A DNA stretch of 64,000 nt, taken from NCBI RefSeq assembly GCF_027744825.2, contig NC_071340.1:4962501-5026500 (forward strand), in the 5' to 3' direction. The notes below the pieces were generated by a model, which was given only the letters and a program-made list of their open reading frames with translations, searched no databases and was not told the origin of the DNA. How positions within the stretch are numbered: position 1 is the stretch's first letter; every line of letters starts with the position of its first letter. This stretch comes from Synchiropus splendidus (lineage: Eukaryota > Chordata > Actinopteri > Syngnathiformes > Callionymidae). A program made the position numbers and the translations under genes. This document shows, one piece after another, positions 13,453 to 27,015 of the stretch.

Positions 13453-14288
13453 ATTCATTGATACATAGACTTTGTCGCCCTCATTAAATACCCCCCTCCC
13501 CGTCCCTCCCACCACTCAGTCCCCCTCCTGCTCTGGAGAGGTCATCCCACCCCAAAACACACTCTACTTTGTGCAGCATATTGCTCTTTAAGACATCTGC
13601 GAAAAAATATAAATGAAAAATACTACAACTTTTCTGCTCAGAGTTCTAAAAAAATAATACATTTTGTTTGATAAAAAAAAAAAAAATGAAACACCACAGT
13701 GTCCCTCAGTCTGAGACAGCCCAGCTTGAATGTTTTTCCAAAAGAGTTTGTGAAGGGATTATAGGAATATAACTATACATTTATCATTCGGTCCACACAT
13801 TTGACTCAGTTACGACATTGATCTCCCAGGTGTTTGGTTGGTGACAGATTTTATTTGGCATTTTCTTTCTTTCTTTTTTTTTTTTTAATCCCAATGGAGG
13901 ATAGGATCACCGCTAGAGGGCGCTGCCGGCAGAGTGAAGGGCAGTGTGATGACACTGGAGGAAAACTCAGGTGTTAAGTCACAAGGCATGCATGTTTACA
14001 CTGAACACTTGTGTTCCAGCTGTGGTGTGTAGTCCAGAGTCCGGTGTTGTGTGTGTGTCTGTGTGACAGTGTGTTTGTATGTTTGTACATAAGTTTTCAA
14101 GTCCACTTTTGATTGCCCAGAAGCTTCTACACTTGGTGCTTACGATTAAAAAAAAAAAAAAAAAAAAAGAAAAGAAAAGGTATTCCACGTGTTGTCTGTT
14201 GACTGTTAGAGTCCAGCTGCAGTCCTTGCTCCTCTTCTGAAAGCTCTGGAGGACCCTGGGATCTTCAGTTGTTTTGTAGGAGCAAAGG

Positions 14289-17200
14289 TTACAGGCGAGA
14301 CGAGTACTTGGGGTTTCTTGGCACCTCGGTGAAAGATTTAAGCTCATAAGGAATCCCTGTGTCCACTTCAATGGATTTGCGGGAGAATAGCAGCCGGATA
14401 TCGTTGTGCAAGTAGATTTTACCAGATTTGGAACTCTGGAATCTGAGAGGAGGCACAAACAAAGGTCTGAGAGTGAATACCACAACACTTTCATGCAGTG
14501 TGGAATTGAAAAACAGTAAAAGCAAAGCAAAAGATGAATATCTTCTTAACGGACAATCGAGTGCAGCAGGGGCAGCACACTCCCCCGCCCGGCAAGATTT
14601 GATTGCCCCTTCATGTGTTTTATCTGTTCCTGTTAAATATCTTCGGTACAATGTGCTCACTCGGACAGCAGGTGGCAGTAGAGTTAAAGAACGCTGAACA
14701 CTGTCAGCAGCAGAAAACCTTCCAACGGTGAACAAATATGACTCCAGACTAACGTTTACTCATTTGACTTTGTATCACTCAAATCATATTTGCGTATATT
14801 ATTTATGTCAATGTTATCAGATTTACTGTCACTTAAACTACTCATAATATAAAACTAATCTTGGCTGTAAAGCGAGTGAAATATACACATAAAAACATGG
14901 TCAGAATAAAATACTGTAGAACACTTGGGCTCAGGAAGTCAGATAAATCTGACCAGAAGGTGGTTGTACGAGCAAAGAAGTTCCATCTTCACCTCAAATG
15001 TATCAGGTAGCAGAGGATCTTCTTCCTGTCTGACACTTTACTGCCTGGGGTCGCAGCGCCGCCCGCCTCCGCCGCGTCCTCCACCGGCAGCAGGAAGATG
15101 CGGTGACGCAGGAAGGTCATGTGATTGACTGGCATGTCGCTGAAGTTGTAGGTCACCAGGAACATTTTCACCACAGTTTTGTTGGGATTGAATAAGGTCT
15201 GACAACAAGAGTGTCAGCATCAGTGCCAAACATGTCTTGCTCTGATGCCCTATTCTGACGGACTCACCACTTGAATGGTCCCTGCTTTGGGTACGCTGTA
15301 GCCTTTTTTTCCAAGAGGCTCCAGAGAGACCACGCCCTGGAGGGAGCAGTGGGACATAAGCCATTAACAAAGGCAAAATATGATCTATTCTTTTGAGCAT
15401 GAAATACAAGTAAGAAAAAGGACTGACCAGGAAGGGCGCGGGGGCACTGTGCTCAGAAATGTCATAGTATGTAACCTGCACTGGTAATGTGACATGTTGA
15501 GGGCAGTAGGAGCCGCTGGCACCAATCTCTGCTGTGAAACCTTCAATACGACCTGATGGCGTGAAGCGGCCCTTCAGTATGGACTCCTGGCAGAGACAAA
15601 CACAGCTGTGACACTTGTCGCTCCCAATATTTTTAAGGAGTAATATTTCCTAGTGACGGACGACATCATCAGAAGAGCTTGAGACAGTCTTGAACCAAAA
15701 ATTCCTCAACCAGAGTGAATTCAAAAGAGGCACACACTAACCTCAAAGTTTCCTAGAAGTGATCTACTGATGGACGACGAGGGCCAGTCTGATTGGGGTG
15801 AGGACCTGCAGTCCGTATGTCTGCCGCTGCGCAGCCGGCGACTGAATACAACCGAAAAACACACATCCCCTGGTTAGTCTGGAACTAATGGTACAAGCAG
15901 GGAAATGTAAATGTAAATCACCTTTTCAGCCTGATCACCTTCTTCAGCCGCTTCCCTGTACGAATGCAGTCAGTAGCCGTCTGAGAATAGGAAGAAACCT
16001 TATGAGATGCTTCAGGCTTTGGGGGGGGGGGAATAAATCGCTGCCACCTGGTGGACTACTGTCCGTTGTAGCACTACCCCGTTATCTTCAATCAAACGTG
16101 ATTCTCGCTTTAAAACACAAGGGCAACTCCGTTCTGCATTTTTATTCATCGCCACAGACATTTATTCGGGTCATGAGACATCGCAGCTCAGCAGCTTTGT
16201 TTGCCTCCTTTTTTTGTCTTTCTTGAGTCAGCTCATTATGAACTTTGATCATGGCAGACGTGTTTGGATTCAATCATCACAAATCATACAATTTAATTTA
16301 ATTTTAATATAATATAGAATAAAGTCTGACCTTACAGCTTCATGATTGTGGAAGTCATTCAACTCTGTAACAAGTCTCTGTACACGTGTCCCCTGTCTTA
16401 AGAGACACCGCAATCCAGGGCTTGTGTGTCTGTGTTTTAAAGTCATTGCAATCGTCTGTGTCTCTTTATGTGTCGACACATTTTTCATTTAGTTTGAAGC
16501 AAAAGAACAATAAAGTCAGGACGGGGTAAACAAGTGCACGCAGGCAAACTACTTTGTACACTCTTCTGTGTTTAGCTGACACCCTTCCATTCCATCTCTG
16601 CATGCCAAAGTGCAATTTGACTCTTTGACCTCTTTTTCCATGTTATGAAGGTATTGATACATTCCATTCCATGTAATAGTTTGCTGTCTGCATCATGCTA
16701 CATGGAACTGCATTTCTCTGTTTTTCTACCTCTATAAATATTCCTGTTAATGTACACGACTAGTCATTCCTGCATGTCCCCACATAGCTGTGCTACCAGC
16801 AGTATATTATGACTGCATATTTATGACCCTCTTCTGTGTTCTGTGAGTTTGTCTCCCCTGAGTTTGCATGGTGACTACATGCCATTTCTATGTTCCTCCT
16901 CCTTTAAAGTCAGTGGTTAAAATAACACTGTCAGTTCGACCATGTTCTCTTCTGCTGATGCTCCACCACTTTACTCGGACTCTTTAAACCCTCAACGCTC
17001 CACGACCTTATGCACTCGTCTGCCCCCATCAGCACTACCCCCATTCTGGTCACATCTACAAAAAAGTTCAGTTTGTGTTCATAAATGGCCAACTCACTTC
17101 CAGAACTATTAAAGGCAGGATGTAAGCATGAGGGTACAAAGAGTTGAGGAACAATGGACACTCGCTCAGCGGGTTTATTCCAGAGCAGACCAGTCCAGTG

Positions 17201-18826
17201 GGGTCTGATGGTTCTGTGTGCCATTTTTCTTCAGTTCAAGTTCATAGACTTTTTCCAGAAATATACAAGATGCTTGTTCCATCTTTGACTTGTATCATAC
17301 AAAAGGGTCTACCTTATTTCACAAAGCTGCATTTTGTCTGGAAATATTGCATGTAAGACATATAGCCACAAAAGAAAAAAAAGAGGTAAATAGTTTACTA
17401 CTACATTACTACATACTAAACTATGCAGCATGACAGCAAATACAAATGGATTCAAGTTTTCTTGTTTTAAATAAAATAATCCCTCTCAAATAAAATACTA
17501 AAATTGCAACACTAGAAATTAGGAAATATTTTTTTGTCTTTGTCATTTGTAATTGTGAAAAAACTAATAAATATATATATGAAAAAAAAAGAAATTAGGA
17601 AGTAAAAACCATTCCAAAACCACCAAGACTTCCCGCTCAAATTGATTTTACAGATATTCTTTCACAGCAAATAAACTTAAAAGGAAAAATGAAATCTATC
17701 GTATACTTGCAAGCATGTGTGAGTGCGCACTAACCTTGGGTCGGTCCCACACCGACGGCAGAAGGTGGTTCCAGTAGGGGGCGGCTTTGGAGTCCGTGCT
17801 GCGACATGAGGTGGGTCCCAGTCCTGAGTCCAGCATCGACAACCGGCTCCGCTTCGAGGTGGAAGGCCCCTCGTCCTCAGAACACGACTCTGCTGTTTCA
17901 CTTGGGGACAACAGTCTCTTTTTAACGGACCAATGAGCCCCAGCGGTGAGGCGATGACCATTACTGCTGGGGGTCTTCTCCCAGGAGGCCAGACCTTTGG
18001 AGGAGGAGACTGTCTGGGTGGCACTGCGCTCCGGGGGAGAAGATTCAAGTCCCACTCCCCATTCTGTGGCCTCTCCAGGCTCCAGCAGTTCTGTGTGGTG
18101 TGGTGGGGAGAAGGGTCCTGGGGGGCTGGTGGGACTGGCGGGGTTTGGTGTTTCGTAAGTGGACATCTCATATAAGTGGGGGGTGGGTTGGCCGCCACAT
18201 GTGCCATTATTGCAGGTATCCATTCCAGGGCCTCCGAGTGAGTAGGTGGGTGTGCGGCTCCCATTGTTCTGAGAATGGTCACAATGATGGAGATCACACA
18301 TAGGGGAGGATTTGGGTGAGAGTGGCGTGAAAGCATCTGGAACTGGCCTGTCATGATTGTGCTGTGCTGGGCGACGGGATGGAGTGTGGTTCGGAGAGAG
18401 TGGAGGAGATTTAGGTGACACCCCCCCCTCGCTGTCTCTAAGGTCGATCATCCCGACTCCTGACCCAGGAGGTCCACCCAAGACTCCGCTCTCCAAACAA
18501 TCCCCAGCATCCCCCAGGTGGGGACGCTTGTGAGACTGCTGGTGGGTCTCCTCCAGGCCCCTCTTAATCCCAACTCTGATTGGCCTTTGCTGGGCATCAA
18601 TGTGGGATTCTGTGGAGGTAGTGAACCCCCCCAGCTGAGAGAAAATGGAGAGCTGATAGACTTTCTGAAGATGGAGATCTTCCTGTCCATAGTGTCCTGG
18701 TGTACCAGGGTGGGCCCCGGGCTCCGGTACCTGAGTCCGCGCTGACGGTGGAGGCAGGTCACCCTCATGGGCTGGGAGCTCCAGAGGAGCCTTCTTGTGG
18801 GCCAACTCCACGTGTATGTGCCGCAT
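14289..18826 (-). CDS. atosb: Atos homolog protein B (FAM214B), complete coding region, 612 aa
   Basis: Nuclear transcription regulator related to Drosophila Atossa. Seven coding exons on the minus strand: 17735-18826, 15922-15980, 15742-15841, 15428-15586, 15268-15336, 14993-15198, 14289-14442; phases agree and total 613 codons. The start at 18826 gives MRHIHVE, matching the family's MRH beginning; an in-frame upstream ATG at 18874 exists but is probably UTR. Exon 1 codes a long Ser/Pro/His-rich, presumably disordered region with VYQLSIFS near the start, KKRLLSPSE, a SCSEDEGPSTSKRSR cluster and APYWNHLLPSVWDRPK. The conserved C-terminal half follows: SRSLLGNFE, GRFTPSGRIEGFTAEIGASG (DUF4210), GKKGYSVPKAGTIQVTLFNP, DMPVNHMTFLRHRIFL, and the ending YELKSFTEVPRNPKYSSRL. 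These features favour ATOSB over ATOSA. Human ATOSB is about 540 aa; the excess is in the disordered region. Upstream non-coding exons were not located. Confidence 0.93.
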
Positions 18827-18899
18827 CTTCGACAGGAGGTATCGAAGAAACGAGTGAAACAAGTTTGTCCTCACAGTCAGGAATCAGCGTTGTGCCTCC

Positions 18900-20490
18900 C
18901 TGGATGCCGAGTTAAAAAGCTCACAGCTCCTACAGTGATAGAAAACAGCGGCTAAGTGACATTCAAGGTAAATTTGAGCAGGGAGGAACAGGTCACGAGC
19001 TCTACTCAGAAGACCATGAAAAACAAATATGAATCAGTTTGAGAAGTGGTTGGTGTCAGAAAAAAAGAGATTTTTTTAGTGCTTCCCATGCCCACTTTCC
19101 AAGTGGACTGTGAACTGGATTCCAGCAGCAAATGATTTGCTCAAACACAATGTATGACGTGGTTTAAGAACATTCATGTTCTTGATCTGTCCGGCTTAAT
19201 TTGACAAAATGCTGAGCATTATGTAAGCAAGCTCACCTCTGTGCCAGTCCTGGACTAATCCTGCCGGCCGGAACCCGACACATGTGATACAACATCTGGA
19301 AGGTGTGTGAGGATTGGCCCAAGAAACAACAACAACAACATGGATATCTGTGGCATCTGCCAGGGAACGTCCACAACATCCCAGGGAAAGATTTCAGGAA
19401 AGCTTCTGGATGGCAGGAGACCTGAAACGACCAGCAGCCTGTAGAGACAAGACATTTATGTGAGGAACATGACATTCACTGTGGTGCACACTCGTAAAAT
19501 ATTGTCAGCAAAGCTTCTCAACTACTCTGCACAAGTGTAAACTTCAAATTAAAACACTTACAAAACAAAACTGTTCTAACCACAGCACCACACTGTCATT
19601 AGAAGGCAGCACTGCTGCATTACAGAACAGCACTGCTGCACCACAGAAGAGACACTGCCTCTTTTTTTTTCTTTAAATTGAATTCAATGTTTTAACACAT
19701 TTTTTATTGATACATTTCACGTTTAATACGCAGCGTGTAATAAGATCAAGCGGACAGCAGATCGCAGTAGTGCTACAGAGCTCCTATAACACACTTTAAA
19801 CAGACAAAAAAAGTGGCCACTCAGCTGGGAATGAATGAGAAAACCATCAAAATATTGGTAAAGCCACATTTGGTCACCATGAACACATAAGATACCACAT
19901 GGATTTGAATACTTGTTTTCTGTCAGTTGTTCTGCTATCTCACTGCAAACGTAAGATTTCCTGAACAGGAGCATGTCTGAGATATGGCGCAATGAGATGT
20001 GCCTCTATTAAAGAAAATTCAGCGCGGGCATTGTAACATGACAACATGTCGGGCTTGAGCAAAAACCCCAGATTCAACAGTCAGTGTGACTGCACACAGA
20101 GTTGCTAGGGCAGTTGTCCATTCCACGTGATGTAACCAGTGCGACCCATTCATACATCATCACGTTGGTCCATTGAGCAGGTCCAAAGTTTGCTTGAGTT
20201 TGAGATTTGGGCAGAAAACAGCATCCAGAGCACTTATGTCCGGATGATCAAGACTCCAAATAAATGAAAGTAACGAGTCCATTTTGCATATCTCCTGTTA
20301 ATTAAAATATGTTTGCATTCATTCATGCTAATTATTCTGCTGGACACTTGGACTTTTCATTGCAGCCAAAGTCTATAGACATTTCATGCAAATTATCATC
20401 AAAAAGGAATTACTCTCATTAAATGTGAATCCCGAGCATTTTTACCGTGTAGTTTCTAATAAAAAAAAAAATGCATGTGTGTAACTTTGA
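18900..20490. other. Upstream flank of atosb, no gene seen
   Basis: Open frames in 19233-19475 are low-complexity and lack family resemblance. The stretch may contain atosb 5' UTR exons, but no splice-site pair is convincing. No repeat family recognised. Confidence 0.4.
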
Positions 20491-20494
20491 ACTG

Positions 20495-21175
20495 CCATCC
20501 ATCCATCCATCCATCCATCCATCCATCCATCCATCCTCATCTGCTTATCCGTAAGTCGCGGGGGCAACAGCTTCAGAAGGTCGCTTCAAATCTTACAAGT
20601 CCTTCTCCCAGGCAACATCCACCAGCTCCATCTGGCGGATCCAGTGACGGTCCCAGACCAGTGAAGAGATATAATACCTCCACCTGGTGTTGGGTCAACC
20701 CCCCAGTGTCCTCCCAGCTGGCCGTGGCTGAAACACCTTCAGAGGGAGGCATCGAGGGGCCTTCCTCATGAGATGCCCGAACCACGTCAAATGACTCCTC
20801 TCATTGTGGAGAAGTAGCCGCTGTCCTCCAACAATATCCGGGCTAAGAGAACTTCTTGGAACTCATTCCACACCCAGAGAGAGCAATCCATCCTTTTCTG
20901 GTTGAGGACCATGGCCTCAGACTTTGAGGTGCTGATCCTCACCTGATACCTAGCGCTTCACTCTCTGATGCAAACCAATCCAGCCAGAGTTGACGATCGC
21001 ATTGTGATGAAGCCATGAGAAACAAATCATCTGCAAATAGCAATGAGTGGATCTTCAGGCCACCAAAGCGCAGGCCCTCCCCACCAGAGCTGCGCCTCGA
21101 AATCCAGACACCCTGCTGAGACAGTAAGAAGTTGGTCCAGGACAGAACCCGCATTGTTGCCCTTGAATCCGAGGG
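20495..21175 (-). mobile_element. 5'-truncated non-LTR retrotransposon (Rex3/RTE-like LINE) with GATG tail
   Basis: The plus strand begins with (CCAT)n at 20495-20536, which on the minus strand is a tandem GATG tail at the element's 3' end. Translating the minus strand from ~21175 downward gives degenerate reverse-transcriptase sequence: FADDLFLMASS (the YxDD-type catalytic block written F-A-D-D), then ISTSKSEAMVLNQKRMDCSL, and near the tail blocks related to YISSLVWDR and ELVDVAWEKDL. Stops and frameshifts interrupt it, so it is dead. The GATG tail is described for Rex3 elements, which is why I prefer that clade; another fish LINE clade remains possible. Confidence 0.75.
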
Positions 21176-23043
21176 TCTTTGAACTTCAATTCACAAATTA
21201 ACATCATTGTAATGAAGGTAGCATCTGTCACGTGAGTTTGGATACATTTTACTGCATTTTTCTTTTGTAATTTCCTCTATGGTAATTAACTCAGTGATTG
21301 GTAGAAAAATGCATTCACATAAAAAGTGTATGAATGCTTAATTCAGTGCAAAAGGAAATGCACGGCCAATACATGCACTAATGCCAAAACACAATACTTC
21401 ACCCATGACAAACACAAAAGGAAAAACGACCATGTAACACACATCCATGAAGAACACACATAACACATAGACAAAATGATGGATTGAAGTATGTGATGAA
21501 CTTAGGAGACCATTTACTTCCTAGCAGAAGTATTCGATTGATAGCTTCTGAGGAGTCTATTTATAGATTTTTGTTTTGTTTCGTTTTGTTTTGGTTGCAA
21601 GCAGTTATAAAGGAGGAAAACAACCCTTGGTGCGTCACTGTATAAAATGACACAGTTGTTGCAAATCTTTGAGTCAGCTGACAGGAATGTAGCAATACAT
21701 TCTGACACTTACTGAAAAGTCAGTATTGCAGAGAACTCCAGAGAACAAACTCCCCTGATGACCTCGAGGTGGCTCTTGTCCATCTGTGACTGACCGTTAG
21801 CCCTGCACACCTACAATGGTCACCTGAGCGCCAGACGCTAAGTGACTGTGACATCATGACAGGTCATTCCAACCAGAATCTCTGTGGAGACAGCGAGAAA
21901 AAAAACATGTTTCAAACACACTTTGCATCTTTAATCCACTTGATCCTTGCGTACAGCCCATTTGTTTCAGCTGACAGAAGCAACAAATTGAGTTGATACT
22001 CTTGAGGGCAGGTGGAGTGTCCTGGGCAAGGGGTTGGACATGGTGAGTGGGGGGGAGGTGGAGGGGGCGATATTTATAGAGACTCTGTGTCAGTGCCCCC
22101 GGGGAGCACCACAGGCTCCTTACTTGGGCCCGCTTGATTTTCAATCTTATTTTAACACATCACAGAGGTTGTTAGGCCACCCGACTCTTCTCTGGCTCCA
22201 CTCAGGTGCAAAGAAGTGAAGGTGAATCACCAGCGGTTGATCATGAAACACCATTGCCCAAGAGCAGTGATGTTGAACCTGTAACCATACCATGCATCTA
22301 CAATATATAAAAATAAATTGAGTATAATAGGTAGCAAAGTATGAAACCAATACTTTTTTTTTGGCAAATGCCTGCCGGAGAACATCAAGTCAATGACATA
22401 TTTGGCCGTCACAAGCTTCCTACTTCCTAGAAAAAAATGGCAAATGGTCATAAAAAGTAACTGCACTAGATTGAGCTCTTCCTGTTCTTAATAAATTACA
22501 GGTACATCTTAAACTATGGTATGAATGGCAATTTCATTTGAGAAGTGATAGCTGTCAACTCTGCCACATTATGTGCCATTAACATTTGAGTAGGTGACAA
22601 GCATGTAGGAGGAAGTAAATTTGAATTCCATCTCTTTGAAGAAGCCCAGTGTTCAGTACTGCCCACTGGAACAAAACGGTGCAATTTAACACAGAAGCTA
22701 TGATATATATTTGATAAACATTGGCAGATTTACATGCATTCATACTCATGTTTATTATTTGTTCTATGTTACAAATGACAGCAGTGTCAACAGATAGCAT
22801 CAAGTGGTTTTGTTGTCCGCCCAATTTCTCATCATCTTTTGGCTGCACCCCTCCCACAGCCCTGGAGGCCCCAAGTCTGCCCGAAGGCTGATAAACACAT
22901 CCACTAACACACACACTCAGGTTCCTGTGCATGCACAGAGAACAACTGAGAAGCTCAGACAAGTGGTCACCAGTTGATTAGAGAATGTGTCGTATAGAGT
23001 TAAGAAATCTGACGTCACAGTAGGCAAGAGGCTAGAATGACAA

Positions 23044-23046
<3 letters not shown>

Positions 23047-23093
<47 letters not shown>

Positions 23094-23236
23094 TGGTCTT
23101 TATAATTAGGTTTAAGCTGGGTTCAGAGTCATGATTAAGGTTAGACATTTGTTTTGGATGGTTAGGTTGAGGCTGGGGAAAACATGTCAATGAGAAACCT
23201 CACAATGTCCCCACAGGGATAGCAATACAAACATGG

Positions 23237-23292
<56 letters not shown>
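23047..23292. repeat. Compound repeat: two GT microsatellites flanking a ~145-bp unit
   Basis: (TG)n at 23047-23092 and (GT)n at 23239-23292 enclose about 145 bp containing the phrases GTCTTTATAATTAGG and GATGGTTAGGTTGAGG, then CACAATGTCCCCACAGGG. I recall this arrangement of GT tract, GGTTAGG-type unit and GTCC(T/C)CAC next to a second GT tract as recurring in fish genomes, so it is probably an interspersed element rather than two independent microsatellites. Confidence 0.6.
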
Positions 23293-23295
<3 letters not shown>

Positions 23296-24069
23296 TGCCA
23301 GATGGATTCAGACACACAGGAAGCAACAAAAGTAAGAAAAGAAGAAGTGACTCACACACAGAAATCAAATCCAAGCCCAGTGACATACTTGCTGAGAATA
23401 GTGTTTGAGACGGGGGTCTCCTTCTGCCTCACCAACCTCTGTATTATATCTGCCTATATCCCTGTCTCCATTTTTGGAGATCTGAGTGAAGCCAACCCAG
23501 TCGACAGTGACATCAACGAGAAACAACTGCAGTGACAGAAGGAGAACTTGTGACACTCACCCATTCAGGAAGACTGCCTCATTTCTTTCTCTAGTGTTCG
23601 TTCCTTTGGGTCAGGCTGCCCTATCTGTCTAACTCCCTGTCTCCTACTTCCAGCTGTTAGCGTGGAGAAAGACAGCAGACATGTCAAGATGTTTTGCTGG
23701 CTTTCCGTGTCCACTTGCCTCTCTGTATTTGGGTCTCGCTTTTCACTCGTACAGACACAAATCAGTCAGTCTTGAGCAACTTGAACCACCCAGCCGATCT
23801 TTTCTCTCCAAACTCCCTCCCGGCCTCCTCCTTTCTCCAATTTGCACCCCTCCAAAATATCTGGAATACAAAAGCTGCTTCACATGTTGGCGTCCCCTCG
23901 TCCTCCCCCTAATCAGCTCTGAAGCCCCTCCTCTCAAACCTTTCATAGCCTCCTTCCCTCTCACTCTTTTTGCTTCCTGTGGTTTCCTCTCAGCTGTTAG
24001 AGCAAGGCGTGCTTTGCCCACTCAGCAATAAAGCTCACAGAAGGGGGGGGCAGTGCTTTCTCTCAACTC

Positions 24070-24184
24070 ATTGGCTGGGGAAGAGGGGGGTCAGCTGTAG
24101 TGATCAAGGTGGTGATTGGTCGACTGGAAAGAGAGAAGGGGGTAGGGTGTGCTTTTTTTTTTTTTTTTTTTTAAAGCTCCGCCC
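24070..24184 (-). promoter_or_regulatory. CCAAT/GC-box cluster, candidate atosb promoter
   Basis: Read on the minus strand, GGGCGGAGC (24176-24184) is followed by two CCAAT boxes (24115-24119 in ACCAATCA; 24070-24074 in GCCAATGA). The order and ~50-100 bp spacing are those of a TATA-less vertebrate promoter firing toward lower coordinates. Atosb is the only minus-strand gene downstream, about 5.2 kb away, so a distal non-coding first exon near 23.9-24.0 kb is plausible. A T-run lies at about 24153-24172. Confidence 0.35.
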
Positions 24185-25799
24185 AGCTGTGCTTGTTTGG
24201 CTGGATCTGGTGAAGTGGAGTCCCAACTGAAGTGAGTCTACAGTGTGATCCTGCACCACAAATCTGTAACACAGTTAGTAGAAATCAAAAATAAAGCTGC
24301 CTCATAAGAATAACCATTCGAAAAGAGACAAGCTAGTGAAGTTGTCAGATATGTATGTCTGTGTCATACACATCTGAATAAGGGCGACAACTGTACACCA
24401 ACCTCACAGGACAGACGAGTCATAATTTCACAACACTATTAAGACAACAAAAGTTCCAATCACAAACCATACATTTGTTTCCACTGTGTCAAATCTTGTC
24501 TTGTTTCTTCATTTTGTTCACTCAATCTATGATGACAAAAAACAACTTTTAAAAGGGTCTGGAAATTAAGTTATGCTCAGCGAGCCTATACAAAAGTGAA
24601 GTAAGGGAATTTCCCCACTGTGGGAGTAACAAAAGTTATCTACTCTAATTCTGAATCTGCGATTCTGAGTGGACTGTCAAGCCATGGTGTCACAGTGATG
24701 ATGTAATGAAGACTGTTAATTTAGGTAGAACTTAAGCATGACATCTCTGATGACCATATTAGGCCAAATTATTGCCAGACACTGCAAAAGACTATTTTTA
24801 CGCAACTGTCTCAGGGTCCATCAGATCTCTCAGAAGCAACATCAGCTTGGTGAGTCTGCCAGCAACTGCCACGATCAGCTTTTCTTACATTAACCGTTAT
24901 CTGAATGTTCCTTCTCTGTGAACTAACTCCTTGCAGTCACCACTGATTATCTCAGTTCTAGTCAATAACAAAATTGCCATCAGGCAATATACAATGCTGT
25001 GTAAAGCAGGACAATCAGACCAAGCGGACTTTGTCAATTTCAAAAAGTACGCTATATGCTTTTTCTCTGGAGCAGCAACGAGGTTCTTCTTAAACGTACG
25101 GCACAGTTACCCAACATTATCGCTTGCCATTTTGTTGGGTTCCTTTGCGTGTCTTGTGTTCCTGTGTCTCTTTCAAATTTTCAGTATCTACATCACTGTC
25201 TACTTGTGTATATGAATAACACCGGCCACTTCTCCAGAATTCTTGCAGCTCCGCATCCACAGCCTGTCCCTGCTGCAGAGCAAAGCTCCGACTGGCTACA
25301 GTGGGGGAGTAACCGGGTGAAAACAGCAAATTTGAGCACTTTATTGTCATTACAATGAGTTGATGAGTCCAGTTATGCAAGATGCATGTCCAGAACACCC
25401 TCTCTAGGCGTAGCCTGCACCGCTTCACCCGTAGCTTATAGACCAGAGGAAAAATAAACAGATTTGCAGTAGAAAATGGATTTATTGAGTCATCTAACTG
25501 CAATCATGCAACCTTCTGTTTTGAAAGAGTAATGTGAAGAAGCGTAGTCATGTTCCATTTTTGCTTTATTATTAAAGAAAAATGTTTAATTACATTTTAT
25601 ATGTCTGATATTTTTAGTATTTTTCAGCAGTGTGAAGATGCCTTGCCTATTGTGTTGGAGCCGCCAAATTGCGCTGCTGCGGAGAAAGAAAAAATAACAA
25701 AAAGAATATGAAAGAATACTAAAAATATTTATAAAAAAACTTTCTCTATTATCGCCTGATGATGGCACGGCTCTCAGATGAGCGGATGTCAATTCTGCT

Positions 25800-27015
25800 G
25801 TAGCAGATCACCATGATGAGGGATGCACATCAGGTTAGAGTCAGCGAGGTGATGACACTCTTGGTTGTCATGGCAGCGGCACATCCAGTGGTGAAACTGG
25901 GTTTGTTGCACATGAGGTGGCTTCAGAGCTGGTTTGTACATCACCATCTCCACCCAGTCCAGGACAGGAACAGGTGGTTGAGTCTGTCGGCTCAAGCTCG
26001 CTTGGACATGGCAGACCGCGCATTCTGGCAGTGCCTATGGCTATATCCCCCCAGGGCACCGGGAGGCACCCTAGATGAGGCCACCAATCTGCTGGAGTTG
26101 ATGGCCGCGGAGAAGGTTCTGCTTCATTACGCACCACGGCTGACGGGACATCACGCGATGGCGTACATCAACCATCAAGAGGGCGTGAGGGCCCCTCCCT
26201 GCAGAGGGTGGCAGCTCGTATCCTGATATGCGCAGCAAGCCACCTGCTTGCCGAGAGCGCATCAGAGCACGTCCCAGGTGCCCTACACCAGGGCGTTGGA
26301 CAGGATGTGCAGAGGAGGCGCTGTCACGGACGAGTGGGGTCTCGCGCCAGAGGCGGCAGTCGCAATCTGGCAACGGTTTGGGTCGTTTATCAAGAGATTC
26401 CTGCTTGGCGCATCAGGCCTACTGATGCGCCTGACGAACCCTGCTTTCATACTGAAAGTGATCACTTTAGTGTACTGGTCGCAGGGGGTCATTTTGAGGT
26501 TGTTCCATCCTCCTCCTCATCAGAATGAGCAAGTTAGCGCATTCTACGAGGTCCATTTCTTCATCTGCCACTCTTTTTGTCTGTGCGTCCATGGAAGACA
26601 TCTGCCAGGCAGCATCCTCGTCGTCTGCATCGACCTGGACATGGCATCTCTGTGGTGGCTCATTCTGTCCTTTCTGGGGGTGCATCTTCATACTAGGCTG
26701 ACGTCCTGGCCCGGTAGGACGTCGGACACTTAGTTACTTTTTATTTTCGCCCATGCTGGGAGGGAACTTGTCCCATTGGCCTTCACTGTGGTTTTTATCC
26801 AATAATGAAGGCTATTAGAGGGCGGAGCACATAATGTAACAGCAGTCACATGGATATGCGCGTAGTCCTCTTACCGGCTGCCCTGCAGGCCTGTCTTCTG
26901 CGGAGAGCCAATCAATCGACGTTTCAGGCCGAGGCCAGTGCCTCGAAGTGGATTAACCAATAGCGGAGGCCCTTAGAGGGCTACAAACATATTCAGAGAA
27001 CTGCGGTTACATTAG
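25800..27015 (+). mobile_element. Degenerate DIRS-like (tyrosine-recombinase) retroelement fragment
   Basis: Frames that switch along the plus strand give pieces of a DIRS-type reverse transcriptase/RNase H: VVKLGLLHMRWLQSWF from ~25880, NLLELMAAEKVLLHYAPRLT and AYINHQEGVRAPP near 26090-26190, and TDEWGLAPEAAVAIWQRFG near 26320-26390. A piece from the end of the recombinase region, ASMEDICQAASSS, follows near 26590, so the methylase/recombinase interior is deleted. The tail to ~27015 contains ACCAATAGCG and TTAGAGGG blocks shared with the copy at 29.2 kb. Several frameshifts and the deletion make it non-functional. Confidence 0.7.

Noticed and set aside
17677..18354. 225-codon minus frame overlapping atosb exon 1
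   Set aside because: A proline-rich shadow in another frame of the same exon; the atosb frame is the conserved one.
20573..20785. Short open frames on both strands in the 20.5-kb LINE
   Set aside because: They are broken pieces of the degenerate LINE and not host genes.
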